In this document: piece by piece, positions 1 to 8,281 of the stretch
Layout: each line of letters begins with the position of its first letter
Position numbering within the stretch: position 1 is the first letter of the stretch
DNA from: Nocardia sp. NBC_01327
Lineage (GTDB): Bacteria > Actinomycetota > Actinomycetes > Mycobacteriales > Mycobacteriaceae
Direction of reading: 5' to 3'
NCBI RefSeq assembly: GCF_035958815.1
Contig: NZ_CP108383.1
Span: forward strand, 4,216,001-4,280,000
Length of the DNA: 64,000 nucleotides
Translations under genes and position numbers: made by a program
Notes under the pieces: generated by a model
The model's database searches: none
What the model was told of the DNA's origin: nothing
The model's input: only the letters and a program-made list of their open reading frames with translations

Positions 1-1
1 G

Positions 2-658
2 ATGGGAATCCCCGTGGACTTATGGAGCTATATCCGAGGGCGGGAAGGATTTCTGGCGTTCCTCACGTATCAGCATGCGTCCCTGGCATTTCAGACGGTT
101 CTGGTCGGGACCGTGGTCGCGGTCCTCATCGCGGTGGCGGTCTACCGGCTCCCGCTGCTGTCGGCGCTCACGCTGACATCGAGCCGGGTCGCGCTGACCA
201 TTCCCTCGCTCGCCCTGCTGGCGCTGTTGCTGGTTCCGTTCGGACTGGGCGTGGTTCCCTCGTTCGTCATGCTGGCGTTCTTCGCCGCCCTGCCGGTCAT
301 CGGTAATGCGATCGTGGGTTTGCGCTCGGTTCCCGCCTCGGTCATCGAATCCGCGCAGGGCATCGGCTTTTCGCGCTGGCGCATTCTGCTGACCGTCGAA
401 TTGCCGATTGCCTGGCCGGTGATTCTCACCGGCATCCGGGTCTCCACGCAGATGATCGTCGGTGTCGCGGCCATCGTCGCCTATGTCCTGGGACCGGGCC
501 TCGGATCCCTGATTTTCAATGGCCTGTCCCGGCTCGGCGGTGCGAATGCCCTCGAAATGGCGCTCACGGGCACTCTTCTCATCGTTTTCATCGCACTGGT
601 ATTCGATGCGCTCCTCGTCCTGCTCGGCCGCCTCACCATCGCAAAGGGACTGTCATGA
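2..658 (+). CDS. Osmoprotectant ABC transporter permease (OpuC/ProW type)
   Basis: Inner-membrane permease subunit of a glycine betaine/choline-type (OpuC/ProU family) importer. The 218-residue protein is almost entirely hydrophobic with about five to six membrane segments. It carries the BPD-transporter coupling region around residues 113-140 (SAQGIGFSRW... then VELPIAWPVILTG), which contacts the ATPase. The first ATG lies at base 2 of the window, so a longer N-terminus cannot be excluded, although the length is normal for the family. Its TGA overlaps the ATG of the ATPase gene (ATGA), so the operon is translationally coupled. Family is clear; the exact solute is not visible from sequence. 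Confidence 0.88.
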   Translation: MGIPVDLWSYIRGREGFLAFLTYQHASLAFQTVLVGTVVAVLIAVAVYRLPLLSALTLTSSRVALTIPSLALLALLLVPFGLGVVPSFVMLAFFAALPVIGNAIVGLRSVPASVIESAQGIGFSRWRILLTVELPIAWPVILTGIRVSTQMIVGVAAIVAYVLGPGLGSLIFNGLSRLGGANALEMALTGTLLIVFIALVFDALLVLLGRLTIAKGLS

Positions 659-1953
659 CCGATGCCGTGACCAGCCGGATCGCTCCGGGTACGCCGGACC
701 GCAATGTGACGGGTGCGTCCATCAAGCTGGACTCGGTCGTCAAGCGCTATCGGGGACAGGACAAGCCCGCGGTCGAAAGCCTGGACCTCGAGATCGAGGC
801 CGGGCAGATCGTCGCGTTTGTCGGGCCCTCCGGCTGCGGTAAGACGACCACGCTGAAGATGATCAACCGGTTGATCGAGCCGACCGAGGGTCGGATCTTC
901 ATCGACGGCCGCGATGTCACCAGGGAGGATCCGGACAAGCTGCGCCAATCGATCGGCTATGTCATCCAATCCGGTGGCCTGTTCCCACACTGGTCGGTCG
1001 CCAAGAACATCGGCGCGATCCCGCGGGTGCTCGGCTGGGACAAGAAGCGGATTGCCGAGCGCACCGAGTATCTGCTCGATCTGGTGGGTCTGGACCCCGG
1101 CACCTTCGCCGATCGGCTGCCGAAGGATATGTCCGGTGGACAGCAGCAGCGGGTCGGCGTGGCCCGCGCGCTCGCGGCCGATCCGCCGGTCCTGCTCATG
1201 GACGAGCCGTTCGGCGCCGTCGATCCGATCACGCGGGTTCGCCTGCAGGACAGCCTGATTGCGATCCAGCACGAACTCGGCAAGACCGTCGTGATCGTCA
1301 CGCACGATTTCGAGGAGGCCACCAAGCTCGGCGATAAGGTCCTCATCCTGTCCGAGGGCGGTCATATCGAGCAGTACGCGGCGCCGGAGGAGATTCTCAC
1401 CGATCCGGCCACGCCGTTCGTGGAGGAGTTCGTCGGATCGGGCGCGAAGCTGGCGTACCTCACCGTGTCCCGGGTGCGCGATGTCGACTGCGATGCCGTG
1501 ACCACCGCGCGCATCGGGGAGCCGGCGCAGAGCGTGATCGCCCGCGCGAAGGCCGCCGGGCACACCTGGGTCGTGGTCGTGGATGCGGCCGGGCGGCCGC
1601 GGTCGTGGCCGTCGCTCACCGAGGTCGCGAGCAAACCCGAGGTGTCCGACTACCTCGATCGCCGATTGCCCGTGGTCGCACGGTCTTCGACCCTCAATGA
1701 CGCACTCGATGCCATGCTCGCCGCCAGCCAGGGCGCCACGCTGGTCACCGACGGCCGCGGCGCGGTGGTCGGCTCGCTCAATATCGGCTCGGTGACGGAG
1801 GTCATCCAGACCAAACTCGCCGAGGGGCATGCCGCCGAGGAGGACCTGTCGTACGCGACGTATGTCGACGGCACCGATCCCGCGCCGACACCGGTGATCG
1901 CGGCCGCCGACGAACCCGGAACCGAGGAACTCGGAACGGACGAGCAGTCATGA
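655..1953 (+). CDS. Osmoprotectant ABC transporter ATP-binding protein
   Basis: Cytoplasmic ATPase of the same importer, 432 residues. Walker A is GPSGCGKTT (about residues 57-65), the ABC signature is MSGGQQQRV (about 159-167) and Walker B is LLMDEPF (about 180-186), followed by the H-loop VTHD. The C-terminal 150 residues resemble the CBS-pair extension typical of OpuCA/ProV, which senses ionic strength in characterised family members; the region is divergent and the very C-terminus is acidic and low complexity. It overlaps the permease genes by 4 nt on both sides. Assignment to the glycine betaine/carnitine/choline group rests on this extension and on having two separate permeases. Confidence 0.9.
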   Translation: MTDAVTSRIAPGTPDRNVTGASIKLDSVVKRYRGQDKPAVESLDLEIEAGQIVAFVGPSGCGKTTTLKMINRLIEPTEGRIFIDGRDVTREDPDKLRQSIGYVIQSGGLFPHWSVAKNIGAIPRVLGWDKKRIAERTEYLLDLVGLDPGTFADRLPKDMSGGQQQRVGVARALAADPPVLLMDEPFGAVDPITRVRLQDSLIAIQHELGKTVVIVTHDFEEATKLGDKVLILSEGGHIEQYAAPEEILTDPATPFVEEFVGSGAKLAYLTVSRVRDVDCDAVTTARIGEPAQSVIARAKAAGHTWVVVVDAAGRPRSWPSLTEVASKPEVSDYLDRRLPVVARSSTLNDALDAMLAASQGATLVTDGRGAVVGSLNIGSVTEVIQTKLAEGHAAEEDLSYATYVDGTDPAPTPVIAAADEPGTEELGTDEQS

Positions 1954-2687
1954 ACCGCCTGCGCCGCACTCCGATCGACGTGTGGTTCGAGCCGATCATC
2001 ATTCTTGTCATCGGCATCGGCTACTTCCTCTGGTATCGGTCGACGACCTTCACCCCGACGGAGCAGGCCTCGCTCGGCTGGGCCAACCTGCAGCACACCA
2101 TCTTCGAGCACATCAAGCTGACCGTGGTGGCCACGCTGATCGTGGTGGTCATCGCGATTCCGCTCGGCATCGCGCTGACTCGGCCCGCACTGACACGGCT
2201 CGAACCCATTGCCGTCAATGTCGCCAATATCGGTCAGGCGGCGCCGGCGGTCGGGCTGCTCGTCCTGTTCACCTTCTGGCTGGGCACCGGATTCCGCACT
2301 GCGGTCATCGGTTTGGTCATCTACGCGATTCTGCCGATTCTGCAGAACACCATTGTCGGACTGCGGCAGGTGGATCAGCGCACGATCGAGGCCTCGCGCG
2401 GTATCGGCTTCTCGGCCGCGCGGACGCTGTTCCAGGTCGAATTGCCGCTGGCGGTGCCGGTGATCCTGAACGGGGTGCGCACCGCGCTGGTGATTCTGGT
2501 CGGCACCGCGACACTGAGCACCTTCATCGGCGCGACGAGTCTCGGCACGCTGATCACCACCGGCGTCACGCTGTTCCTGCCCAGACTGCTCGTCTCCGGC
2601 GCGATCCTGGTCGGGCTGCTGGCCCTGATCATCGATTGGCTGGGCAGAATCGTCGAATTGGCCGCGACCCCACGGGGTATCGCATGA
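1950..2687 (+). CDS. Osmoprotectant ABC transporter permease, second subunit
   Basis: Second membrane permease, 245 residues, paralogous to the gene at 2-658. It has the same coupling-loop signature (IEASRGIGFSAARTLFQVELPLAVPVILNG). About six hydrophobic segments are visible. In OpuC-type systems two non-identical permeases (OpuCB and OpuCD) form the channel, matching this layout. Start ATG overlaps the ATPase stop, and its own stop overlaps the lipoprotein start (ATGA), giving one tightly coupled four-gene operon in the order permease-ATPase-permease-binding protein. Confidence 0.88.
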   Translation: MNRLRRTPIDVWFEPIIILVIGIGYFLWYRSTTFTPTEQASLGWANLQHTIFEHIKLTVVATLIVVVIAIPLGIALTRPALTRLEPIAVNVANIGQAAPAVGLLVLFTFWLGTGFRTAVIGLVIYAILPILQNTIVGLRQVDQRTIEASRGIGFSAARTLFQVELPLAVPVILNGVRTALVILVGTATLSTFIGATSLGTLITTGVTLFLPRLLVSGAILVGLLALIIDWLGRIVELAATPRGIA

Positions 2688-3664
2688 GGTCGCCACGAGC
2701 GCGGCTGCTCACCGTGATTTCGGTGCTGGCCGTGACAATGCTCGCGGGATGCGGTCTGGTGAGCTCGTCCGGAACGTTCCATCATGCGCGGCTGCCGGGC
2801 GGTGCGCAGCCGCTGGACGGTGCGAAGCTGGTCGTCACCTCGAAGAGCTTCACCGAGGGGGTGCTGCTGGGCAAGATCACCGCGACCTACCTGTCCGCGG
2901 CAGGCGCCGACGTCAAGGACCTGACGGGGGCACCAGGTTCGGCATCGTCCCGGCAGGCTCAGCTCAATGGCGACGCCGATATTCTCTGGGAGTACACCGG
3001 CACCGGCTGGGTCAATTACCACAATGAGACCGAGACGATCGCGGACCCGAAGGAACTCTGGCAGCGCGTCCACGATATCGAGAAGAAGGACCACAATCTG
3101 GAGTGGCTGCCGCCCTCCAATTTCAATGACACCTACGCCTTCGCGGCCTCGACGCCGACCGCCACACGCTTGAAGGTGAAGTCGCTCTCCGAGGTGGCGG
3201 CGCTTCCGGTCTCCGATCGGACCTTCTGCGTCGATGACGAATTCTTCAGTCGCTCGGACGGTTTCATTCCGATGCTGAAGAAGTACGGGATCCCCTACAA
3301 CGATCCCAACGGCGTTCCGGCCGGCAATGTCACGCGCATGGACGCCGGGGTCATCTACCCGGCGACGGCCAAGAGCGCCCCGTGCAATTTCGGCATGGTC
3401 TACACCACCGACGGCCGGGTCAAGAATCTGAATCTGACGGTCCTCGACGATGACAAGAAGTTCTTCCTGCCCTACAGCGGTACGGCAGTGGTGCGCGGTG
3501 CCGTGATCGACCGCTACCCGCAGCTGCGGGCACTGCTCGGAACGATCTCCGAGCGCCTCACCGATCAGCTCATGCAGGAACTCAACGGCCGTGTCGACAT
3601 CGACGGCCAGGACCCCTCCGATGTCGCCTACGACTGGCTGAAGAGCGAAAAGCTGGTCGAGTAA
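2684..3664 (+). CDS. Osmoprotectant ABC transporter substrate-binding lipoprotein
   Basis: Extracytoplasmic solute receptor of the importer, 326 residues. The N-terminus is a lipoprotein signal peptide: RARLL, a hydrophobic stretch, then the lipobox LAGC with Cys at about residue 24. The mature part has the OpuAC-type type-II periplasmic fold (VVTSKSFTEGVLLGKI near the start; DILWEYTGTGW at the hinge). The start was placed at the ATG overlapping the upstream stop; an open frame extends further upstream but is only the shadow of the permease gene. Substrate is probably a quaternary ammonium compound or proline betaine, not resolvable here. Confidence 0.9.
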   Translation: MRSPRARLLTVISVLAVTMLAGCGLVSSSGTFHHARLPGGAQPLDGAKLVVTSKSFTEGVLLGKITATYLSAAGADVKDLTGAPGSASSRQAQLNGDADILWEYTGTGWVNYHNETETIADPKELWQRVHDIEKKDHNLEWLPPSNFNDTYAFAASTPTATRLKVKSLSEVAALPVSDRTFCVDDEFFSRSDGFIPMLKKYGIPYNDPNGVPAGNVTRMDAGVIYPATAKSAPCNFGMVYTTDGRVKNLNLTVLDDDKKFFLPYSGTAVVRGAVIDRYPQLRALLGTISERLTDQLMQELNGRVDIDGQDPSDVAYDWLKSEKLVE

Positions 3665-3689
3665 ACAGGATTCGCGGCGGTCCGCACGG

Positions 3690-4295
3690 TTACGTGCGGG
3701 TCATCGCGACCAGCCACGCCCGCAGGGTGTCCGGGTCGATGAGGATGTCGATGGCGGTCTCGGTGATCGAGTCGATATGCCAGCCTTTGACGAAGGCTGT
3801 CTCGATATCGGCGCGGCTGAGGCGATACGGGCCCCAGGTACCGGGTTGGCGGTCGCTGCAACCGAGCAGGAAATAGCGGCCGCCGGGACGGACGAGGGAG
3901 GCGATGCTCTCGACATACACCGCACGCAGCTCGGGATCGAAGGTGTGGAAGAGGCCGCAGTCGAGCACGGTGTCGAAGGTTTCGCCGAGATCGGCCAGTG
4001 CGAGCGCGTCGCGGCACAGGAATCGGGCGGTGAGGCCGCGTTCGCGCGCCTTCTGCTGGGCCAGTTCGATGGCGTGCGCCGATTGGTCGATGCCGACCGC
4101 CTCGTGCTCGAGGCGCGCGGCGAGCAGGGCATGTTCGCCTGTGCCGCAGCCGATATCGAGCACGCGCCCGCGCAGCTCGCCCTGCTCGGCAAGAGCGGCG
4201 AAGTCGGTTTGCGGCCGGCCGATATCCCACGGTGGCGTGGTCGCGTAGGAATCGCCGCCGTGGAACGGTCGGCGGAACTCTGGTTCAGGGTTCAT
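3690..4295 (-). CDS. Class I SAM-dependent methyltransferase
   Basis: Predicted small-molecule methyltransferase, 201 residues. Motif I is VLDIGCGTGEHALLAA (about residues 44-59), followed by the acidic residue of motif II (GIDQSAHAIE), and motif IV region DTVLDCGLFHTF. This is a Methyltransf_25-like Rossmann fold. I placed the start at the ATG at 4295 (MNPEPEF...), because the open frame upstream to 4397 would run into the divergent oxidoreductase gene and is basic, low-quality sequence. The gene is convergent with the transporter operon. Substrate unknown. Confidence 0.8.
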   Translation of the reverse strand: MNPEPEFRRPFHGGDSYATTPPWDIGRPQTDFAALAEQGELRGRVLDIGCGTGEHALLAARLEHEAVGIDQSAHAIELAQQKARERGLTARFLCRDALALADLGETFDTVLDCGLFHTFDPELRAVYVESIASLVRPGGRYFLLGCSDRQPGTWGPYRLSRADIETAFVKGWHIDSITETAIDILIDPDTLRAWLVAMTRT

Positions 4296-4397
4296 CGAGC
4301 CATTGTCTCTCCGGTGGCCGACACGATTACGCGGATTCGGAGCGTGTCCACAGCCGCCGATGAGCGTGAACCGCCGCTGGTGGGGTAAGAACGCCAC

Positions 4398-5996
4398 ATG
4401 CTGCGGTTCTTCTTGATCGGTTTCCTGGCGACGGCCACCATTGCGGTCGGAGTGGCCGCCTCCATCGGCTCGTGGGCGTGGTGGGTGCTGGTGGCCATAT
4501 TGGCGGCGCTACTCGCGGTCGGGGTGTACGACGTCGTGCAGAAGCGGCACTCGATACTGCGGAACTATCCGGTGCTGGGGCATATGCGGTTTCTGCTGGA
4601 AAGTCTGCGGCCGGAACTGCAGCAGTACTTCATCGAACGCAACTTCGATGGGCGGCCCTACGATCGCGATACCCGCACCATGATCTACGAGCGGGCCAAG
4701 GGGATTCACGGTGAGCTGTCCTTCGGCACCGAGCGGGATATCGAGGAGGTGGGGTACGAGTATCTGGTGCATTCGATCGCACCGGTTCCGGAGCCTGCCG
4801 AGCCGCCGCGGGTGCTGATCGGCGGGCCCGATTGCACGCGGCCGTATTCCATTTCGCTGCTGAATGTTTCGGCCATGAGCTTCGGTGCGCTGTCGGCCAA
4901 TGCTTTGCGGGCGCTGAACCGGGGTGCGGCGCTGGGTGGTTTCGCGCACGATACGGGGGAGGGCGGATTGACGCCCTATCATCTCGAGGGTGGCGGAGAT
5001 CTGGTGTGGGAGATCGGGTCCGGCTATTTCGGCACCCGCACCAGCGAGGGGCGATTCGATCCGGTGCGCTTCCGCGAGCAGGTCGCGCACGAGCAGATCA
5101 AGGCGGTGTCGATCAAACTCAGCCAGGGTGCGAAGCCCGGGATCGGCGGTGTTCTGCCCGCGGCGAAGGTCAGCGCGGAGATCGCGGAGTTCAGAGGTGT
5201 TCCGGCACATGAGAAATGCATCAGCCCGTCCGCGCACTCCGCCTTCTCGACACCGCGTGAGCTCATTCGGTTCGTGGCGCAGCTGCGGGAGCTCTCGGAC
5301 GGCAAGCCGATCGGTTTCAAGCTGTGTGTCGGCTCCCGAATCGAAGTGCTGGCCATCTGCAAGGCCATGATCGCCGAGGGCACCGCACCCGACTTCATTA
5401 TCGTCGACGGCGCCGAAGGCGGCACTGCCGCAGCGCCTTTGGAGTATGAGGACCATGTCGGGCTGCCGCTCACCGATGGGCTGATGATCGTGCACAATGC
5501 GCTCGTCGGGGCCGGTCTGCGTGAGAAGATCAAGATCGGTGCGAGCGGTAAGGTGGCCGTCGGCAACGACATTGTCAAACGGCTCATCCAGGGTGCGGAT
5601 TTCACCAGCGCGGCCCGCGCCATGATGATGGCGGTCGGATGCATCCAGGCTCAGCGCTGCCACACCAATGAATGCCCGGTCGGCGTCGCCACCCAGGATC
5701 CCCGGCGCGCCCGCGCCCTCGATGTCCCGGACAAGAGCGAGCGCGTATTCAAATACCACCAGGCCACCGTCGCCCAGGCTGTGCAGATCATCGCCTCCAT
5801 GGGAGTGTCAGACCTGCACGAGCTGAGCCCGCAACTGCTTCGGAAGAAGGTGTCTCCCACCGAACAACGCTCATTCGCCGAACTCTACGAGTGGCTTGCT
5901 CCGGAGCAGTTGGTGAAGGAGCCGCCGGCAAATTGGGCCGGTGACTGGGCGGCGGCCGACGCCGATTCCTTCAGGCCGCGCGCTGTGGTGGTCTGA
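4398..5996 (+). CDS. FMN-binding glutamate synthase family oxidoreductase, membrane anchored
   Basis: 532-residue protein with two N-terminal hydrophobic segments (residues about 4-45) and then the FMN-binding TIM barrel of the glutamate synthase large subunit. Typical motifs are visible: SAMSFGALS, GGFAHDTGEGGLTPYH, KLSQGAKPG, IIVDGAEGGTAAAPLE and the Cys-rich CIQAQRCHTNECPVGVATQD. It lacks the amidotransferase and GXGXG domains of true GltB, so it is a stand-alone member of the glutamate synthase-related family of uncertain reaction. It is monocistronic and diverges from the methyltransferase gene. The 3' end carries an in-frame tandem repeat that duplicates the stop codon region. Confidence 0.85.
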   Translation: MLRFFLIGFLATATIAVGVAASIGSWAWWVLVAILAALLAVGVYDVVQKRHSILRNYPVLGHMRFLLESLRPELQQYFIERNFDGRPYDRDTRTMIYERAKGIHGELSFGTERDIEEVGYEYLVHSIAPVPEPAEPPRVLIGGPDCTRPYSISLLNVSAMSFGALSANALRALNRGAALGGFAHDTGEGGLTPYHLEGGGDLVWEIGSGYFGTRTSEGRFDPVRFREQVAHEQIKAVSIKLSQGAKPGIGGVLPAAKVSAEIAEFRGVPAHEKCISPSAHSAFSTPRELIRFVAQLRELSDGKPIGFKLCVGSRIEVLAICKAMIAEGTAPDFIIVDGAEGGTAAAPLEYEDHVGLPLTDGLMIVHNALVGAGLREKIKIGASGKVAVGNDIVKRLIQGADFTSAARAMMMAVGCIQAQRCHTNECPVGVATQDPRRARALDVPDKSERVFKYHQATVAQAVQIIASMGVSDLHELSPQLLRKKVSPTEQRSFAELYEWLAPEQLVKEPPANWAGDWAAADADSFRPRAVVV

Positions 5997-6075
5997 ACAA
6001 GGTCGCTAGCTGTGGTGGTCTGAGGAAGGCCGCGAGTTGCGGTGGTCTGAGCAACGCCGCGAGTTGCGGTGGTTT
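5982..6075 (+). repeat. 27-bp tandem repeat across the stop codon, 3.4 copies
   Basis: Three full 27-base units (5982-6008, 6009-6035, 6036-6062) and a partial fourth follow each other without gaps. Each unit contains GGTGGTCTGA, so the last valine codons and TGA stop of the upstream oxidoreductase are repeated in frame three times; the fourth copy has lost the stop (GTTTGG). Later copies have drifted (GCTGTGG to GTTGCGG). This looks like serial slippage or unequal duplication at a gene end. Confidence 0.85.
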
Positions 6076-6097
6076 GGGGATTCCGGCTGTTCGGATG

Positions 6098-6718
6098 TCA
6101 GCCGATTGGCTGTTGTGCGGCCAGCGGCGGCAATTCCCATGCGCCGGCGGCAGTCCCGTCGGTCTCGGGCGTGCGTTTCACGTTGCCCAGGTTGTAGATC
6201 TCGTGCGCACCGGGCTGGAGGGTGTCCAGGGCGAGCAGGTGCGCACGAGCCAGCTCGGTAATGCCGAGATAGTCGCGCAGCCCGGTGTCATCGGCGGGGC
6301 AGTGCCTATCGAAGTCGAAGTACCGCAGGCTGATTGCGCCGAGTCCGCCGACACGGCAGTAGGCCGCGATCGCACCGTCGATCGCCAATTTGCTGTCCCC
6401 ATGGACGGTGGAGGTCGAAGAGAACACCAGCTTCGACACCTCCGCATCGGCCATAGCATCCAGCAGCGCCAGCGCGACCCGAGTGCTGTTGTCCCACTGC
6501 CATTCCGGATGCGCCATCGATTCCCCGCCCGCCACCAGCCCGGCGATATGGAACACAGCCTCGAAACCTGCTCCGGGCGTGAGGATTCGCGCTGGAGTCT
6601 CCCCTCCGCCGCCGCAGGACAGCCCATCGACCACGTCGACCTCGTGCCCGGCATCGAGCAGCATCCCCGCGACCGCTGAACCAACGACCCCCGCACCCCC
6701 GGTGACCAGCAGTTTCAT
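6098..6718 (-). pseudogene. NAD-dependent epimerase/dehydratase with missing catalytic motifs
   Basis: 206 residues beginning with the NAD(P)-binding glycine motif VTGGAGVVGSAVAGMLL and followed by recognisable UDP-glucose 4-epimerase blocks: VFHIAGLVAGGES, NSTRVALALLDAM, VFSSTSTVHG, KLAID and LRYFDFD, ending with HEIYNLGN. A normal family member has about 310-330 residues. Here the segment after the DNLSTG-like loop and the segment carrying the catalytic Tyr of YxxxK (expected just before KLAID) are absent, so STVHG runs directly into DSKLAID. The frame is still open, so it is either a decayed gene held in frame by multiples-of-three deletions or a repurposed binding protein. I favour decay. 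Confidence 0.55.
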
Positions 6719-6890
6719 TTCAGATCTGCACTCTCATCCCTAGAGGTTCGACGATCTCCACACGCGCCGGATCACTGTATCGACTCGTCGTGGATTCCCT
6801 GACGTTCCTCGGCAGCAGCCGAGTTGGCGGGCGAGTCGATGATCTCAAACTGAAGGTCCTGCCCCGATGACAACCGGGCCGACCCAGCAC

Positions 6891-6921
6891 GAAGCCCTCA
6901 GGCTGATTGCCTGAGGGCTTC
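6891..6921 (-). terminator. Strong hairpin terminator
   Basis: A perfect 13-bp stem (GAAGCCCTCAGGC and its reverse complement) encloses a 5-base loop. It lies 20 bases beyond the stop of the minus-strand I36-like gene, so it most likely ends that transcript. No clear U-tract follows, as is common in actinobacteria. Confidence 0.75.
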
Positions 6922-6940
6922 GCGCTTTGCGTCGGTGATG

Positions 6941-7342
6941 TCAGTCGCAGACCTTCACCGCGTCGGCCTTGTTATCTGCCCAGGACGACAGATTCCCCCG
7001 AGCACTGTCGGGGATGGATGCGAGCAACTGCCAGCGTTCGCCCGTCCAGTTGTACACCCCCACAGTCTGTCCGGTCCGGTTCCAGTACGACGTCAGCCGA
7101 TCCCCGACCCCGCCATTGCCGATATCGTGCAGCACACAATTCGAATCGACCTGCACGATCATGCTGCCCGTCCCGCCGGACCCGTCCCACCCGCAGAACA
7201 CCCCGCCCGGACAGTCGTACCCCGGCGACGCAGCCGCCGGCCCCGCCGAAACAGCGCCGACCGCAACCGTCCCCACCGCCAGCGCGGCCGCCGCGACAAC
7301 CGGCCCCAGCCGCCCTCTCCCAGCCCGATAGACATTCTTCAC
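6941..7342 (-). CDS. Secreted peptidase inhibitor family I36-like protein
   Basis: 133-residue exported protein. A Sec signal peptide is evident: VKNVYRAGRGR, a long Ala/Val hydrophobic core and an AAAS-like cleavage site near residue 42. The mature domain begins YDCPGGVFCGWDG and has spaced cysteines and aromatic residues (SYWNRTGQTVGVYNWTG), as in the Streptomyces metalloproteinase-inhibitor (SMPI, I36) beta-gamma-crystallin-like fold. I chose the GTG at 7342 because a GAGGGG ribosome site precedes it; the upstream open frame lacks one. Inhibitory activity is inferred from the fold only. The hairpin at 6891-6921 ends the transcript. Confidence 0.7.
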   Translation of the reverse strand: MKNVYRAGRGRLGPVVAAAALAVGTVAVGAVSAGPAAASPGYDCPGGVFCGWDGSGGTGSMIVQVDSNCVLHDIGNGGVGDRLTSYWNRTGQTVGVYNWTGERWQLLASIPDSARGNLSSWADNKADAVKVCD

Positions 7343-7468
7343 GGTGATTCCCCTCTTCCATTCGGTATCAGCCACTTCCACGGCCGAACACCAACCTCCG
7401 CGCCCCCACCAACAACCCACTAACGACCGACTAGTCGCCCAGTTCGGAGCGCCCGGCGGAGGCGTTTG

Positions 7469-8239
7469 TCAGGGCATCGCGGAGTTGAGTAGCTCCGTCC
7501 ACCTGCGCATGAGCAACGCTGTGTACTCGTCCGCGCCGATGTCGTAGGCACCCAGCGCATAGCCGTCATTGGCTTCCACGAGCGCGGTTTCACCGCTTGC
7601 CAGAACACCGAAATCAATGCCATACGCGCTCGGTGCTGTCCCGGAGCGGTGGTACGCCGCTACTGCCGCCTCCACTGTGCTTCTATCGAGCGAAATTGCC
7701 GGATCGCCCTCGTAGTGGTCGATGGCGACGACTTGGTGATCGAGCACGTAGACGCGGAATTCTGCAGTCCAGCTGACAACCTCGGAGCACCGGACCCGCT
7801 GCCGCCTGCTGACGTTGCCCAATGCCGCGATGTCTCGCTCGGAATAGCAGACGGTGCCGGTAAAGTTCTTTCGCCGATCGGCGGGCTTGACGAACATTGC
7901 TGGCGCAGAGCCGATCTCGAGCAAGCGTTCGATCTCGCCCAGCGTCGAGGTCCATACCCTGCGCCGGAGGAACTCGCCGAGGCAGGCTGGATAATCGTCG
8001 GGTTCGGGCACCGGGATGTGCAGCTGACGCATGGCTCCGTGCATCGCATCCATATCGCCCGCGATGAACGTGTCCGATCCCAATGCCAGCTGGCGGCGGT
8101 GAATACGCTTGATTGTGTAGTGCTGCACGGGAATCCCGCGCCGACGCAATCCCTCCGCCAGCAGACTTTCCTCGTGCCGCATCGGGCCTTTGCCGGAGTA
8201 CTGGAGAAACGCGGTAGTGATCATGATGTGGTCCATCAT
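7469..8239 (-). CDS. ATP-grasp domain protein (DUF4343-like)
   Basis: 256-residue predicted carboxylate-amine/thiol ligase-like enzyme. The C-terminal half has ATP-grasp features: FVKPAD with the nucleotide-contacting Lys, AEFRVYVLDHQVVAIDHYEGD, and the metal-binding end IDFGVL...ALVEANDGYALGAYD. It fits the DUF4343 branch, whose substrates are mostly unknown. Start is uncertain: ATGATG at 8239/8236 and another ATG at 8224 are all possible. It lies 42 nt downstream of the DoxX-like gene and may be co-transcribed with it. No precursor peptide gene was recognised next to it. Confidence 0.7.
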   Translation of the reverse strand: MMDHIMITTAFLQYSGKGPMRHEESLLAEGLRRRGIPVQHYTIKRIHRRQLALGSDTFIAGDMDAMHGAMRQLHIPVPEPDDYPACLGEFLRRRVWTSTLGEIERLLEIGSAPAMFVKPADRRKNFTGTVCYSERDIAALGNVSRRQRVRCSEVVSWTAEFRVYVLDHQVVAIDHYEGDPAISLDRSTVEAAVAAYHRSGTAPSAYGIDFGVLASGETALVEANDGYALGAYDIGADEYTALLMRRWTELLNSAMP

Positions 8240-8281
8240 GCTGGGAACCGCTCGCGGGAGGCGAGCTCGCGGGTCGTCCAG

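Noticed and set aside
481-1830. 449-residue minus-strand ORF
   Set aside because: Antisense of the OpuC-type ATPase, which has all Walker and signature motifs.
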